From: Methanobrevibacter ruminantium
GTDB lineage: Archaea; Methanobacteriota; Methanobacteria; Methanobacteriales; Methanobacteriaceae
DNA: 64,000 bases
NCBI GenBank assembly: GCA_004553595.1
Contig: SFKZ01000001.1
Coordinates: forward strand, 62,001-126,000
Direction: 5' to 3'
Shown here in pieces: positions 63,819 to 64,000 of this stretch (position 1 is its first letter; each line of letters begins with the position of its first letter). The position numbers and the translations under genes are program-made. Below the pieces are notes generated by a model, which saw nothing but the letters and a program-made list of their open reading frames with translations, had not been told where the DNA came from and made no database searches.

Positions 63819-64000
63819 ATGGAAGTCCATTAGATTTTTACAAAGAAGAACTGCCCAGATTCACGATTTTATCAAGAAACATTTTGAATTATTTGAAAGA
63901 GGGAAAAACACTTGAAGAAGCTTGCGCTAAGGCAGGTGTTGTTCAAAATGAGTTGAATATTTGGAAGCTTTGGGCAGATAAAGGTTTGCAGCCTTATGCA
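63819..64000 (+). pseudogene. 3'-truncated gene with probable start-proximal frameshift
   Basis: An ATG at 63819 reads MEVH and then TAG. Adding one A to the GAA run at about 63822-63826 gives MESPLDFYKEELPRFTILS, continuing open through YLKEGKTLEEACAKAGV to the window end. The long frame has no ATG, GTG or good TTG near its start. The visible part looks helix-turn-helix-like (EEACAKAGVVQNELNIWKLW). A GGGGG site lies at 63800-63804, some 14 bases before ATG, so another start is possible. Family not recognised. Confidence 0.5.

Overview
The window looks like a chromosomal segment of a methanogenic archaeon of the order Methanobacteriales, most likely a gut or rumen Methanobrevibacter. The reasons are: low GC (roughly 30 percent by eye) with very AT-rich intergenic DNA; archaeal information-processing genes (PCNA, GINS, TFS, Rpo4/RpoF, Rpo11/RpoL, aIF2-alpha, S27e, L44e, L21e, Nop10, Csl4, Dph2, Pus10, SRP54); the coenzyme F430 gene cfbD; a subunit of the archaeal mevalonate-pathway phosphomevalonate dehydratase; and GGTG/GGAG ribosome binding sites with frequent GTG and TTG starts. 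One tRNA gene (Arg, anticodon GCG) is present. I see no rRNA, CRISPR array, IS element or prophage.

Layout. 1-9650 is mostly accessory: a flavin-oxidase-like protein, a TcdA/ThiF E1-like enzyme, TatD, a TetR-GNAT fusion with twin palindromic operators, two iron-sulfur flavoproteins, a membrane acyltransferase, a family-1 uracil-DNA glycosylase, a MarR/MATE efflux pair and a radical SAM gene. 9915-16714 is a complete tryptophan operon read leftward (trpE-G-D-C-F-B-A) with TrpY-type TGTACA-like boxes upstream. 17028-22357 holds ion transport genes: TrkH, a channel-like membrane protein, the copper ATPase CopA and a CopZ-like chaperone. 22575-36700 mixes metabolic genes (amidohydrolase, phosphomevalonate dehydratase small subunit, SDR, pyridoxamine kinase with a CytX-like permease, TruD, an AIR-synthase-like protein, ferredoxin, hydrolase, cupin) with several broken genes. 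36942-43253 contains a GGGtGRT/NifU-like pair, a CcdA/thioredoxin pair, hisH, cfbD and ychF. 43519-62274 is the conserved archaeal information-processing core. The leftward arm runs hpt, dph2, csl4, rpoL, nudix, tfs, an acidic membrane protein, pcn, gins, rpl44e, rps27e, aif2a, nop10, pac2. The rightward arm runs srp54, pus10, rpl21e, rpoF, DUF655, ksgA, hemK2.

The most striking global pattern is that nine accessory genes each carry one small lesion. Six are best explained by loss of one base in a short homopolymer or repeated-G context, one by a dinucleotide slip and two by in-frame stops, while none of the core genes is damaged. Other points worth a second look are a family-1 UNG ending in a PIP-box-like peptide, a palindromic operator-TATA module shared by copZ and a methyltransferase gene, a structured leader with a terminator-like hairpin before rpl21e, a GINS protein split by about 315 acidic residues, and an acidic two-TM protein encoded next to PCNA.

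All calls come from reading the sequence without database searches. Family names are recognition from motifs, and functions of neighbouring genes are inference unless stated.
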